64,000 bases of DNA from Halobacteriales archaeon YIM A00010. GTDB lineage: Archaea > Halobacteriota > Halobacteria > Halobacteriales > Haloarculaceae. How positions within the stretch are numbered: position 1 is the first letter of the stretch; each line of letters starts with the position of its first letter. The notes beneath the pieces are model-generated. The model had not been told where the DNA came from. It searched no databases and saw only the letters and a program-made list of their open reading frames with translations. The stretch covers positions 248,001-312,000 of the forward strand of contig JAKCFJ010000003.1 in assembly GCA_025041175.1 (NCBI GenBank). The letters run 5' to 3'. The position numbers and the translations under genes were made by a program. Of the stretch, positions 1 through 9,132 are shown in pieces.

Positions 1-4
1 GGCT

Positions 5-223
5 TTACGAGCGTACGCCTGTAAACGGTGGTCCGGAGCAGGGATGTTCTCCGAGTTTTCTCGACCAACGTTCGATATTGTCTAACGGGATCGAGGGGTC
101 GTCGCGACGGTAGCGGGTGACGCTACTGAGGAATCAGTCCGCGGAAGCCAACTCGTCTCGATGGAGCCGCATGTCCACTGCCGGGAGTTGGAACCAGTAT
201 GAGCCCACAACGGCGGCTATTCT
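5..223 (-). pseudogene. Unidentified coding fragment with in-frame stop
   Basis: On the minus strand a frame reads with protein-like composition and ends at a TAA at 5-7; the tail contains SIPLDNIERWSRKLGEHPC. It is interrupted by a TGA at 134-136, where a Trp codon would fit, and closed upstream by another stop at 224-226. This looks like the decayed 3' end of a gene. I do not recognise the family, and a chance open frame is possible. Confidence 0.2.
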
Positions 224-1681
224 TCACGATAATCCTCGAGATAAAAGCCGTTCCAAAGATGTTTGGTGAATTATATATTGCTATTTCCCACGAACGGTGT
301 CGCTATCACAGGATCAAAGAGGACTATCCGCTTGACCTCTAATCTTGGCTTGCAGAAACGCTCCGGTCATAGTGGGGTGCATCTTCCCAAATTGTCCAAG
401 ATTTATCTATTTTGATCCTACTTCGCAGATGACTTTACGATAGATATCACTGGATTCACTAGTTCTATCCGCAATCAGAAATGGAGGCTTCTCGAAAAAG
501 TAATCGATGGATAATGTTTTTCACTACGTCTGATATCGAAACCGAATCTCTAGAGAGGACCCTATCATTAATGTCATAGCCATCCCTCTGTTCCCGATCA
601 ACCATGGCCCCTCCGTGGCTTCGTGGGTTAGATTGCAACGCGGACATTACATATTTACTGGTGTAACTGGCTCGGAGCCTTTGATTCGCCGTCACACTCT
701 CACGATTACGCGCGCGGGACACGCGATTCTCGCTGCGCGTTCTACGAGCTCTCGACGAAGCTACACGAATGCACTCTGCTGGGCGCGGAGCATGGAGCAG
801 CTGTTCACTGTTGATGAACACTCCACGTGCTGTTGGCTCTGCGTCCAATTCGATGAGAGAAATCCCATCGTCGGGGTCGTTCGTGCGAGCCGATCAGAGA
901 CACCGTCGAGCGACGACCTCGTCGTGAGCGTTCTGGACCGTCGGGACGGGATACCGAACCGAACCCGGTCGCTACGACCGATCGTCCTCTCGACGGTACG
1001 TGAGTACGTACAAGAACAGGGACCCGCGTCTATGGCTGGGGTGTGAGTATTTTTCCGGGAGGTTCTCCATACATGGCATTTCCACGAGAGAGAAACAACA
1101 GTGAGCGGGAGATTCATTACGGGACTGTACGCGTAACGGATCGCCGGACGTTGTCATTCACGTCGGGGATTCCTGGACCGTTTCGACCAGGGAAATAGCT
1201 CTTGACAGCGGCTTTTTCGGGCAGTGTGTTCATAGCCGTAGACCGTCCGCCCCCGGTTGTTTACTACGAACACCTCCTACCCGTGTGACAGCGTACTGGT
1301 CGAGTAACGGTGGTCGCCGCGCTGATCGTTGGCGCGGAGCTCCGTACGTGGTGAATGAATCGTGTTAGTGACGATACTGTACCACACCTGATCGGTCCCC
1401 TTCGTTCAGCGAGTCGTTCCAGTGGAGCACGCACCCTCTAGAGGCTCCATCTCGCTCAGCAGCTGGCCGCGGCCATCAGCGCGCTGTATGGCGATTGACT
1501 AGCAAATACGCCCGACGAACAAAACATACCCCTCATATATATTAGAAATATTAAATTAATATTTTATATCTATACTCTATTATCGTGAATAGATCTCGGA
1601 GACAGCAGGTACAACTCGCGCACACCGGTGAGGCGGTATCGACAAGAAAACTAGCGGAGGCGACTACCAACAGGACAACTA
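224..1681. other. Long stretch without a convincing gene
   Basis: About 1.4 kb before the chitinase operon. Open frames here have basic, Ser/Arg-rich translations unlike the acidic proteins of this genome, so I call none. The part near 1530-1580 is very AT-rich and holds several TATA-like stretches, so the operon promoter probably lies there, giving a leader of roughly 100 nt before the first chitinase. Confidence 0.5.
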
Positions 1682-3391
1682 ATGATACACACACGGCGGG
1701 AGATTCTCCGGAGCATATCGGCTCTTTCCGCGCTGGCGGTCGGGACCAGCGGGATCGCATCGGCAGCAGACTGCAGCGGCGTTTCACAGTGGGACGCCGA
1801 CACGGCGTACAACGGCGGGGAGCGCGTCGTCTACGACGACGGGCTCTGGGAAGCCGAATGGTGGACGAGAGGCAACGAGCCGGAGACGAGCGACAGCGTC
1901 TGGACGAGGGTCGGAGACTGCGGCAACGGCGGTGGCAACGAGGCCCCGACTGCCTCGTTCACCACGAGCGCCTCGTCGGTCGAGCCGGGCGAGCAGGTCG
2001 AATTCGACGCGTCCAGCTCCTCGGATGCGGACGGCTCCATCTCGAGCTACGAGTGGGCGTTCGGCGACGGCGCGACTGCGACCGGTCAGACCGCCACGCA
2101 CACGTTCGACGCGGCCGACAGCTACACCGTCACGCTGACGGTGACCGACGACGCGGGCGCGACCGCCACGGACACCACGACCATTACTGTGGGAGGCGGT
2201 GGTGGCAGCGGTGGAAATCGGGTCGTGGCCTACTGGATGCAATGGGCGCAGTACGATCGCGGCTACGTGCCGGCTGACATTCCGTTCGACAAGCTCACCC
2301 ACCTGCAGTACGCGTTTATGCGGCCCGAGCAGGACGGTTCGATCTCTGGCGTGGGAGATTCGTACGGGCAGCGCTACCTCTTCCCGGAGTCGTGGCACGA
2401 CGTGACGACGTTCGCCGACCTGAATGAGCAACATCCCGACGTTACGTTTCTCATCTCGATCGGCGGATGGAACGACTCCGAGTATTTCTCGGACGCTGCG
2501 CTCACCGAGAGTTCACGCCAGACGTTCGCTGATGAGTGCGTCCGGATCGTTCGGGAGGGTGGTGTTGACGGGGTCGACATCGACTGGGAGTATCCCGGCG
2601 GTGGTGGCCACCCGGACAACACGGTCCGCGATGGCGACCAGGAGCGCTTCACGCTGCTCCTCCAGGCGGTGCGCGACGCCCTCGACACCGCTGGTCAGGA
2701 GGACGGCACGGAGTATCACCTGAGCACGGCGATGAGCGCGGACCCGGAGACGGCCAGCGGTCTCGAACACGGCACACTCTCGAACCTGCTCGATTTCACG
2801 TCGATCATGACCTTCGACTACCGCGGCGGGTTCAGCGACTCCTCGGGCCACCAATCGCCCCTCTTTGAGAATTCGAACGATCCAGCGTCCAACTCCGCGG
2901 AGTGGAACATCTCGGCCGCGCTACAGTGGTACGTCGATCAGGGCTGGGATCCCGGCCAGCTCAACATGGCGACACCGTTCTACGGCCGTAGCTTCACAAA
3001 CCTCGAACCGCCCGGAGATTTCGGAAACGGCGTCGACGACGGTCTCTACCAGAACTTCGGTGACACCGGAAGCGGCTCGTTCCCGCCGGATACCCAGGAG
3101 AGCGGGATCTACGACTACTGGGACATCGCCACCTCGGGCGGCGAGCGCTCGAGGGGCCAGGTCGATCTCTCCCAGCCCGGCTGGGAAACCATGTACGACG
3201 ACACCGCGGTCTCCTCGTGGAGCTACAACCAAGACGAGTCGCTCATGATCAGCCACGAGACCCCGCAATCGGTCGAGACGAAGATGAGCTGGCTCTCGAA
3301 TAGCGACTACGGTGGCACGATGATCTGGGCGCTCTCACACGACACTGTCGACCACACGCTGTTGAACACGCTCAGCAACACGCTGCTGTGA
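1682..3391 (+). CDS. Tat-exported GH18 chitinase with CBM5/12 and PKD domains
   Basis: Secreted endo-acting chitinase expected to cut beta-1,4 GlcNAc chains outside the cell. Order of parts: a Tat signal (TRREILRS near residue 4, hydrophobic stretch, cut near ASA); a CBM5/12 chitin-binding domain at about 33-80 with the EAEWWT aromatic motif; a PKD domain at about 86-168; a Gly-rich linker; then a GH18 barrel to the end. The barrel carries the canonical DGVDIDWE motif, with catalytic Glu at about residue 303, plus the SIGGW strand-3 motif. It is the first gene of a same-strand run. A GGAGG lies about 22 nt before the ATG, further than usual. The domain assignment is direct motif reading; substrate range is inference. 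Confidence 0.93.
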   Translation: MIHTRREILRSISALSALAVGTSGIASAADCSGVSQWDADTAYNGGERVVYDDGLWEAEWWTRGNEPETSDSVWTRVGDCGNGGGNEAPTASFTTSASSVEPGEQVEFDASSSSDADGSISSYEWAFGDGATATGQTATHTFDAADSYTVTLTVTDDAGATATDTTTITVGGGGGSGGNRVVAYWMQWAQYDRGYVPADIPFDKLTHLQYAFMRPEQDGSISGVGDSYGQRYLFPESWHDVTTFADLNEQHPDVTFLISIGGWNDSEYFSDAALTESSRQTFADECVRIVREGGVDGVDIDWEYPGGGGHPDNTVRDGDQERFTLLLQAVRDALDTAGQEDGTEYHLSTAMSADPETASGLEHGTLSNLLDFTSIMTFDYRGGFSDSSGHQSPLFENSNDPASNSAEWNISAALQWYVDQGWDPGQLNMATPFYGRSFTNLEPPGDFGNGVDDGLYQNFGDTGSGSFPPDTQESGIYDYWDIATSGGERSRGQVDLSQPGWETMYDDTAVSSWSYNQDESLMISHETPQSVETKMSWLSNSDYGGTMIWALSHDTVDHTLLNTLSNTLL

Positions 3392-3496
3392 ACCAAACAT
3401 GAAATTCTACCGACCAAACGATGGTCCGATCGTCTCGGGCTGCAGGGGACAGAGCCGTGAGCGATTGCGACGCGAGCACCCACACAACCGAAGAGT

Positions 3497-5197
3497 ATGA
3501 CAGATTCACGACGGAACATCCTACGGAAGCTATCGACGCTTCCCGTGGTGACGATCGGGCTGAGCGGGATCGCATCGGCAGCAGACTGCAGTAGTGTCTC
3601 ACAGTGGGACGCCGACACGGCGTACAACGGCGGGGAGCGCGTCGTCTACGACGGCGCCCTCTGGGAGGCCGAGTGGTGGACTAAGGGGAGCGAACCAGCC
3701 CAGAGCAAGAGCGTCTGGACGAGGGTCGGGGACTGCGACGGCGGTGGTGGTGGCGATGAACTCTCCGCCGCCATCGACGCGAGTGACACGACTGTCGAAC
3801 CCGGAGGTGACGTCACGTTCGACGCGTCCGGATCGACGGGCGGCGTCGAATCCTACGAGTGGACGATCGACGGCCAGACGAAGAGCGGTCAGTCGGTCAC
3901 GCACACGTTCGACGCCACCGGCGAGTACGAGGTCTCGCTGACCGTCACCGACGCCGACGGAACCACTGCTTCGACGACGGTGACCGTCTCCGTGGAGACG
4001 TTCAAGGTCGTCGGCTACTACCCGGGGTGGAAGGCCACCGAAGAGTACGAGTACTACCCCGAGGACATCCCGTTCGACAAGGTTACCGACGTGCTGTACG
4101 CCTTCCTCGGCGTCGATCCCGAGAACGGCGTCCCCACGATCATGAGCGATCTAGACGAACAGAACCTCGATCGGCTCAAAGAGCTCAAGAAGGGACCGGC
4201 CGCAGACACCCGCATCAAGATCTCGATCGGCGGCTGGGCCGACTCAGCGGGATTCGGGGACGTCGCTGCGAGCGAGAGCCTCCGCCAGAGCTTCGCCCAG
4301 AGAGCCGTCGAGATCGTTCGCGAGCACGACCTCGACGGGGTCGACATCGACTGGGAGCATCCCGGCCCGAACCGTGGTGTGTGTGAGTGTGGTAGCAGCG
4401 CCGACCCGGAAAACCACGTGAAGTTACTGCAGGCCATCCGTGACGAACTCGACAGCTACGAAGAACAGGACGGGCAAAGCTACCACCTGACCGTCGCTAA
4501 CGGCGGCTCCGACTGGAACGCCGCGCTCATCAACCACCGCGCCGTCGAGCAGGTTGTCGACGACATCTACATGATGACCTACGACTTCACTGGTGTCTGG
4601 CACAACACCGCTGGCCTGAACGCGCCGATCTACGGCACGCCCGACAACTACCCACCCTCCGGTGACAACCAGCAGTACACCCTCGAAACCTCGCTCGAGA
4701 TCTGGAAAGAACAGGGCTACTGGGTCGACTGGATGCAGTGGGAAGACTACGGTGAACCCGTCGAGGAGCCCTCGAATCTCGTGCTCGGGATCCCGTTCTA
4801 TGGCCGGGGCTGCATCGTCGATAACGGCATCTGGGACTCGTTCGCGCTGCAAGACTGGCAGCAAGGCGATCCGCAGTACCAGAACGAGGTCATCCCGCCG
4901 GGAACGTGGAACGACCTCCTCGGCGAGGGTGAAGCAAACACCGGCTCGTTCGACTTCGGCGACCTGGCTGCGAACTACGTCGGTGCCGATGGCTGGGACG
5001 TGAACCGCAACGGGCAGGGGCAGGTGCCGTGGCTCTGGAACGAGACCGAAGGGATCTACATCTCCTACGACGACGAGGAGTCGGTCGCGGAGAAGGTCCA
5101 GTTCGCCAAAGACGAGAACCTCGGCGGCGTGATGTTCTGGGAGCTGTCTCAGGACTGGAACGAAACGCTGCTCGATACGATCAACGCGAACGTGTGA
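3497..5197 (+). CDS. Tat-exported GH18 chitinase with CBM5/12 and PKD domains (second copy)
   Basis: Secreted chitinase with the same architecture as its upstream neighbour: a Tat signal (SRRNILRK), CBM5/12 at about 33-80, PKD at about 88-165, then a GH18 barrel. The catalytic motif is DGVDIDWE with the acid Glu at about residue 287, and the strand-3 motif is SIGGW. The barrel sequence differs clearly from the first enzyme, so the two may differ in product pattern, while the chitin-binding block is nearly identical at base level. It follows the first chitinase by 105 bp and precedes the next gene by only 22 bp, which supports one transcript. Confidence 0.93.
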   Translation: MTDSRRNILRKLSTLPVVTIGLSGIASAADCSSVSQWDADTAYNGGERVVYDGALWEAEWWTKGSEPAQSKSVWTRVGDCDGGGGGDELSAAIDASDTTVEPGGDVTFDASGSTGGVESYEWTIDGQTKSGQSVTHTFDATGEYEVSLTVTDADGTTASTTVTVSVETFKVVGYYPGWKATEEYEYYPEDIPFDKVTDVLYAFLGVDPENGVPTIMSDLDEQNLDRLKELKKGPAADTRIKISIGGWADSAGFGDVAASESLRQSFAQRAVEIVREHDLDGVDIDWEHPGPNRGVCECGSSADPENHVKLLQAIRDELDSYEEQDGQSYHLTVANGGSDWNAALINHRAVEQVVDDIYMMTYDFTGVWHNTAGLNAPIYGTPDNYPPSGDNQQYTLETSLEIWKEQGYWVDWMQWEDYGEPVEEPSNLVLGIPFYGRGCIVDNGIWDSFALQDWQQGDPQYQNEVIPPGTWNDLLGEGEANTGSFDFGDLAANYVGADGWDVNRNGQGQVPWLWNETEGIYISYDDEESVAEKVQFAKDENLGGVMFWELSQDWNETLLDTINANV

Positions 5198-5219
5198 AAT
5201 CAGCACTACAACCACACCA

Positions 5220-6208
5220 ATGAAACACACGCGCCGAAGCATACTTCGAGCGGCATCCTCGCTGGTGGTCGGCTCTGCTGGCTTGAGTGTCGTCGACCCG
5301 GCGAGTAGTGTGAGCGGGGCTTCGATCGATCACTCGTACAATGGTCGCGGTCTCTGGACGTGGATACCGCGACGGATCGCCGAGGACGATGCCGAACGGG
5401 ACCGGTTCTTCGAGAAGGCAGCGACGCACAAAATCGGAACGCTGTACGCCCACTACGACGCGGTCGGCGAGCTGGAAGAGCCGCTCGCGGCGGCCTCCGA
5501 CGAGGCCATCGAGCGGTTCGTCCGCCGGTGCCACGACAACGCTATCGAAGTCCACCCGATGATTGGTGGGGGGATCGCGGGGTGGCGTGCCCCGGATGTG
5601 TATCCACACGCCGAGCAGGTAGTCGCTTGGAACCGGAATCACCCGGCTGAGGAGTCGTTCTCCGGAATTCACATCGACGTCGAGAACGGCACGTGGCAGG
5701 AGATCAGGGACGGACTTCTCGACCGGTTCGACGGCTACCCCGAGGATCTGACCATCTCCCTGGCCCAACATCCGGCGTGGATCCGGCACAACGACATCGA
5801 TGCGCTGGAGACGCTCATGGAGCACCGGAATCTCGACTACTACTGCACGATGGTCTACGACCTCAACGAAGCGACGTTCTGGCCGAACTTCGGTCGGACC
5901 GTCCAGCCGTGGGACACGCCGTACGTCCTCGGCCAAGGGGTAACGAGCACGGCCATCCCAACCGCAACTGGTCGGACGCCGACGCCATGTACAGCTGGGT
6001 CGAGGAGAACTTCGTCACCGGAGAGCCGCCGACCCAGTATCAGTATGTCACAGAGGAGACAAATAACGAGTATGTCGGCTTCTCTCTGCACTCCTACTGG
6101 GCGCTGATTCCACCCCCACGCGGGGAGACGATCGGAGCGCCGAGCCGGGGGTATCGAACCGATCCGACTCGTATCGCTCGACAAACGCACACGACTCAAC
6201 AGCAATGA
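5220..6208 (+). pseudogene. Tat-exported barrel-like protein, broken by a one-base deletion
   Basis: The first frame runs from the ATG at 5220 with a Tat signal (TRRSILRA) and a domain holding FSGIHIDVENG and the strand-like LTISLAQH and YYCTMVYD, reminiscent of a TIM-barrel hydrolase. After the GGGG run at 5937-5940 the sensible protein continues one frame over (NEHGHPNRNWSDADAMYSW, then VGFSLHSYWAL) to a TGA at 6206-6208. Adding one G to that run restores a protein of about 329 residues. In the frame as read, the product ends at 6107 with a nonsense tail. It lies between chitinase genes and overlaps the next start, so a role in chitin breakdown is likely. I cannot assign a glycosidase family. 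A sequencing error or phase variation is also possible. Confidence 0.7.
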
Positions 6209-7329
6209 AATACACACGACGAAACATACTACGCAAGGTATCGACGTTCTCCGCGTTGGCGGTCGGCGCCAGCGGGGTGGCAACAGCAGCGGATTGCAGC
6301 GACGTTCAGGCGTGGGACGCCGACACGGCGTACAACGGCGGGGAGCGCGTCGTCTACGACGACGGACTCTGGGAAGCCGAATGGTGGACGAGAGGCAGCG
6401 AACCGGCCCAGAGCAAGAGCGTCTGGACGAGAGTCGGTGACTGTGGCGGCGATGGTGGCGGTGGTGGCGGTGGGAGCAGCGAGGACGACGCGTTTGCCCC
6501 CTACCACGGGACCTGGGGTGATCTCGTTGGAGGCACGCGGCAAGCAAGCACTGACCGGGTCGTCGTCTCGTTCCTCGGCGATGCGACGAGCGGCGACGGA
6601 GTCAATCCCGGCTGGCTCTCCGGGTGTGGATCGGGATCGTGTAGCCAGGAACCACTCTCTACGTACGCAGACGAGATTCAGACGCTTCAAGACGACGGAA
6701 TCGAGGTCACTGTCGCCATCGGTGGCTGGCACGGCCGGACCGTTGCCCGCGATGCGGACAACGCTGCCGAGCTGCGGGACGCCTACGAGACGATCGTCGA
6801 CACGTTTGGCGTCACGCACATCGACATCGACGACGAGAACGCACAAAACGGTCGCCCTGACAGCGTCTACGAGATCCGTAACGAGGCTCTCGCACTGCTT
6901 CAGGCGGACCGCCCCAAAGTCGCAGTGTCCTACACCGTTCCGGCCGGTCGGAACGGTATCGAGAACCGGAACTACTCACCGGCCAAGGATATGGTCAGTG
7001 ATGCTGTCGACGCCGGTGTCGACCTCGAATACGTTAACATAATGACTATGGGTTTCAATCCGACGACCGCCGACATCGTTCGTTCGGCGGGCGAGGGAAC
7101 CGTCGAGTGGCTCGGGCAGGTCTATCCCGAGAAGAGCGTTCGAGGGCGCTGGGAGATGCTCGGAGTCACGCCGAACGTCGGCGAAAACGGATTCACGCCC
7201 GATGAGGCCCGTAGCGTCGTCGATTGGGCCGAACAGCAGGACATCGGTCTCCTGAGCTTCTGGGCGCTGCTCAACGACGACGGAACGTATTCGGATATCT
7301 TCTACGAGTTCGAAGACGACGAAGACTAG
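6205..7329 (+). CDS. Tat-exported GH18 chitinase, short type without PKD
   Basis: Secreted protein with a Tat signal (TRRNILRK), a CBM5/12 domain at about 33-80, a Gly-rich linker, and a GH18 barrel of the smaller subgroup. The barrel carries VAIGGWHG at strand 3 and THIDIDDEN at strand 4. Catalytic Glu is about residue 211; the first Asp of the DxxDxDxE pattern is Thr here, as in the archaeal/bacterial THxDFDIE-type chitinases. The end FWALLNDDG also fits that subgroup. Its ATG overlaps the end of the preceding broken gene by four bases, so translational coupling is likely. Chitin or chitosan cutting is inferred from the family. Confidence 0.88.
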   Translation: MKYTRRNILRKVSTFSALAVGASGVATAADCSDVQAWDADTAYNGGERVVYDDGLWEAEWWTRGSEPAQSKSVWTRVGDCGGDGGGGGGGSSEDDAFAPYHGTWGDLVGGTRQASTDRVVVSFLGDATSGDGVNPGWLSGCGSGSCSQEPLSTYADEIQTLQDDGIEVTVAIGGWHGRTVARDADNAAELRDAYETIVDTFGVTHIDIDDENAQNGRPDSVYEIRNEALALLQADRPKVAVSYTVPAGRNGIENRNYSPAKDMVSDAVDAGVDLEYVNIMTMGFNPTTADIVRSAGEGTVEWLGQVYPEKSVRGRWEMLGVTPNVGENGFTPDEARSVVDWAEQQDIGLLSFWALLNDDGTYSDIFYEFEDDED

Positions 7330-7833
7330 GTGTCCGAGCGGTTCGGACTCGACCTCCTCCCCTCGGCACGCGACTCGTGTGGACACTACTGAAACAATAA
7401 TAATTAGATATTTTGTCGAGAGCTGATCTTTCTGAGTGGTTAGTAGCATACAATACCACTATCGGTTATGTCTCCCAGATATGGCTCGGGATTGTCAGAG
7501 TATTCTATTCTGATATCGAAAGCCCCAATAAAATTTGGTTTTATACGTCTATGCGTGATTTGCGCGAATCGCTACGGATGCGGTGTGATCCCAGCTGTGC
7601 GTTCAGCAGCACTCACGGAACGTGTGACAGATACTGAATTCGCTTTCCAGATATTGTTTTCAAACTCATTTAACTATTTTTGTTTTCTACGTGTGCTGGC
7701 ACTGTCTTGTTACTGGTGAGAAACGATTCACAGCACCTCCCGCGAGGCTCGTCGAGCAGTCCTCGAATCCGTCGTGTTTCCCGACCCTCCCGGATCGCTT
7801 CCTGTGTGTTAGGTCTGTAGACGGCGGACTGAA
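7330..7833. other. Convergent intergenic region, no gene seen
   Basis: Half a kilobase between the converging chitinase operon and an MFS gene. It contains an A/T-rich tract at about 7390-7415 where the operon may terminate. The small open frames present are not protein-like. Confidence 0.5.
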
Positions 7834-9015
7834 TCAGAGTCCGAGATCGAACGTTCGGTTGACGATCAGCGCGGCACAGACCAGCGATAGGAAGACCACA
7901 AACACTCCGAACGCAGCGCTCCAGCCCGCAAGATCCGCAATGGCTCCAACGACGGCGCTACCGGTCGCGCTGATGACCATATACGTCGTTCGAACGAGCC
8001 CGAATCCCGCACTACGCTCCTCGGCCGAGAGATTGTCCATGAACCGGGGGAGTAACGCTGCCGACCAGCTCATGCCTGTGCCGACGAGAAGAATAGCGAG
8101 AAGAGTGACGCCGAGGGACGGACCGGCGAGGAGCAAGCCGTACCCACCGATCCCGAACGCTGCGCAGACGGCCGTCACCACCTCACGACCGAATCGATCC
8201 GAGAGCGCTCCGATCCCGGGCTGGGTGACACCGTGAACGACGAAATACGCCGAAAATAGCGCACTGGCCAGCCCCGTCGAATAGCCGAGGTGAGCGATCA
8301 GAAACGTGGGGAGAAACGACGCTGTTGCCTGCCAGACGAACTCACAGAGGATGGCCAGCAGGGCGGTAAAGGCTATCTGTGGCCGACTGAGCAGCTGTAC
8401 GACCGGACCGAGGGCGAAGCGCTCGGAGAGCGGTTGATCCGGTCGTCTGGGTTCAGTCGGGCGAACGTTCGAGGCAAAGAGGGCGAAGATCGGCAGCGCA
8501 ACGAGCGCACCGAGCGCGATCGAGACCCGCCAGTCGATCCACGCGCTGACAGCGGCCGCTACAATCGGTGCGAGCAGTCCCGCAAGCGGCGCGCCCGAAT
8601 TGTGCAAGCCGATTGCGGTACCGACGTTGTCGAACTCGCGGGTGAGCAGCGTTGTGGCAACGCTGTAATGCAGCCCTGCAACGACCCCGAGCACGATCGT
8701 CAGAACGATAAAGACGGGCATCGACGGCGAGAGCGCGAGGAGTGTGCTGGCGACGGCAGTGAGTCCGATGGCCGCGAGAATGACCACACGCTCCCCGTAC
8801 CGGCCAGCGAGCACACCGCTCGGGAACTGGGCACAGGCATACGCCATCCACAGACCGGTCAGTGCGAGACCGATCATGCTGTTCGAGGAATCGAACGCAT
8901 CGACGACATCCGGAACGACAGGGCTGATGACCAGCCGGGCGACCATCGTTGCGAAAAACGCGAGCGTACAGAGGACGACGACAGTCGTTTGATACTCCCA
9001 GCGACGATCCATCAC
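7834..9015 (-). CDS. MFS transporter, possibly sugar uptake
   Basis: Integral membrane carrier of about 393 residues with around twelve hydrophobic helices and the MFS loop pattern after helix 2 (AGRYGERVV). No binding-protein or ATPase genes accompany it. It lies 117 bp downstream of, and on the same strand as, the alpha-L-fucosidase gene, and between the chitinase and hexosaminidase genes. Import of sugars released by these secreted enzymes is a reasonable inference, but the sequence does not prove substrate or direction of transport. Confidence 0.8.
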   Translation of the reverse strand: MMDRRWEYQTTVVVLCTLAFFATMVARLVISPVVPDVVDAFDSSNSMIGLALTGLWMAYACAQFPSGVLAGRYGERVVILAAIGLTAVASTLLALSPSMPVFIVLTIVLGVVAGLHYSVATTLLTREFDNVGTAIGLHNSGAPLAGLLAPIVAAAVSAWIDWRVSIALGALVALPIFALFASNVRPTEPRRPDQPLSERFALGPVVQLLSRPQIAFTALLAILCEFVWQATASFLPTFLIAHLGYSTGLASALFSAYFVVHGVTQPGIGALSDRFGREVVTAVCAAFGIGGYGLLLAGPSLGVTLLAILLVGTGMSWSAALLPRFMDNLSAEERSAGFGLVRTTYMVISATGSAVVGAIADLAGWSAAFGVFVVFLSLVCAALIVNRTFDLGL

Positions 9016-9132
9016 TTCGATCTCGTGGGGACAGCCTGATGGGGCTATTGATTGCGGTGACTACTCCCGTGACGTTGGTCACAGACTCCTGTCCCACCAC
9101 AGCCGGGACCCGACGCCGCTTTGAAACAGATA

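Noticed and set aside
615-1046. 143-codon open frame upstream of the chitinases
   Set aside because: Translation is basic, rich in Ser, Arg and Cys, with no motif, unlike the acidic proteins here; overlapping frames on the other strand are equally open.
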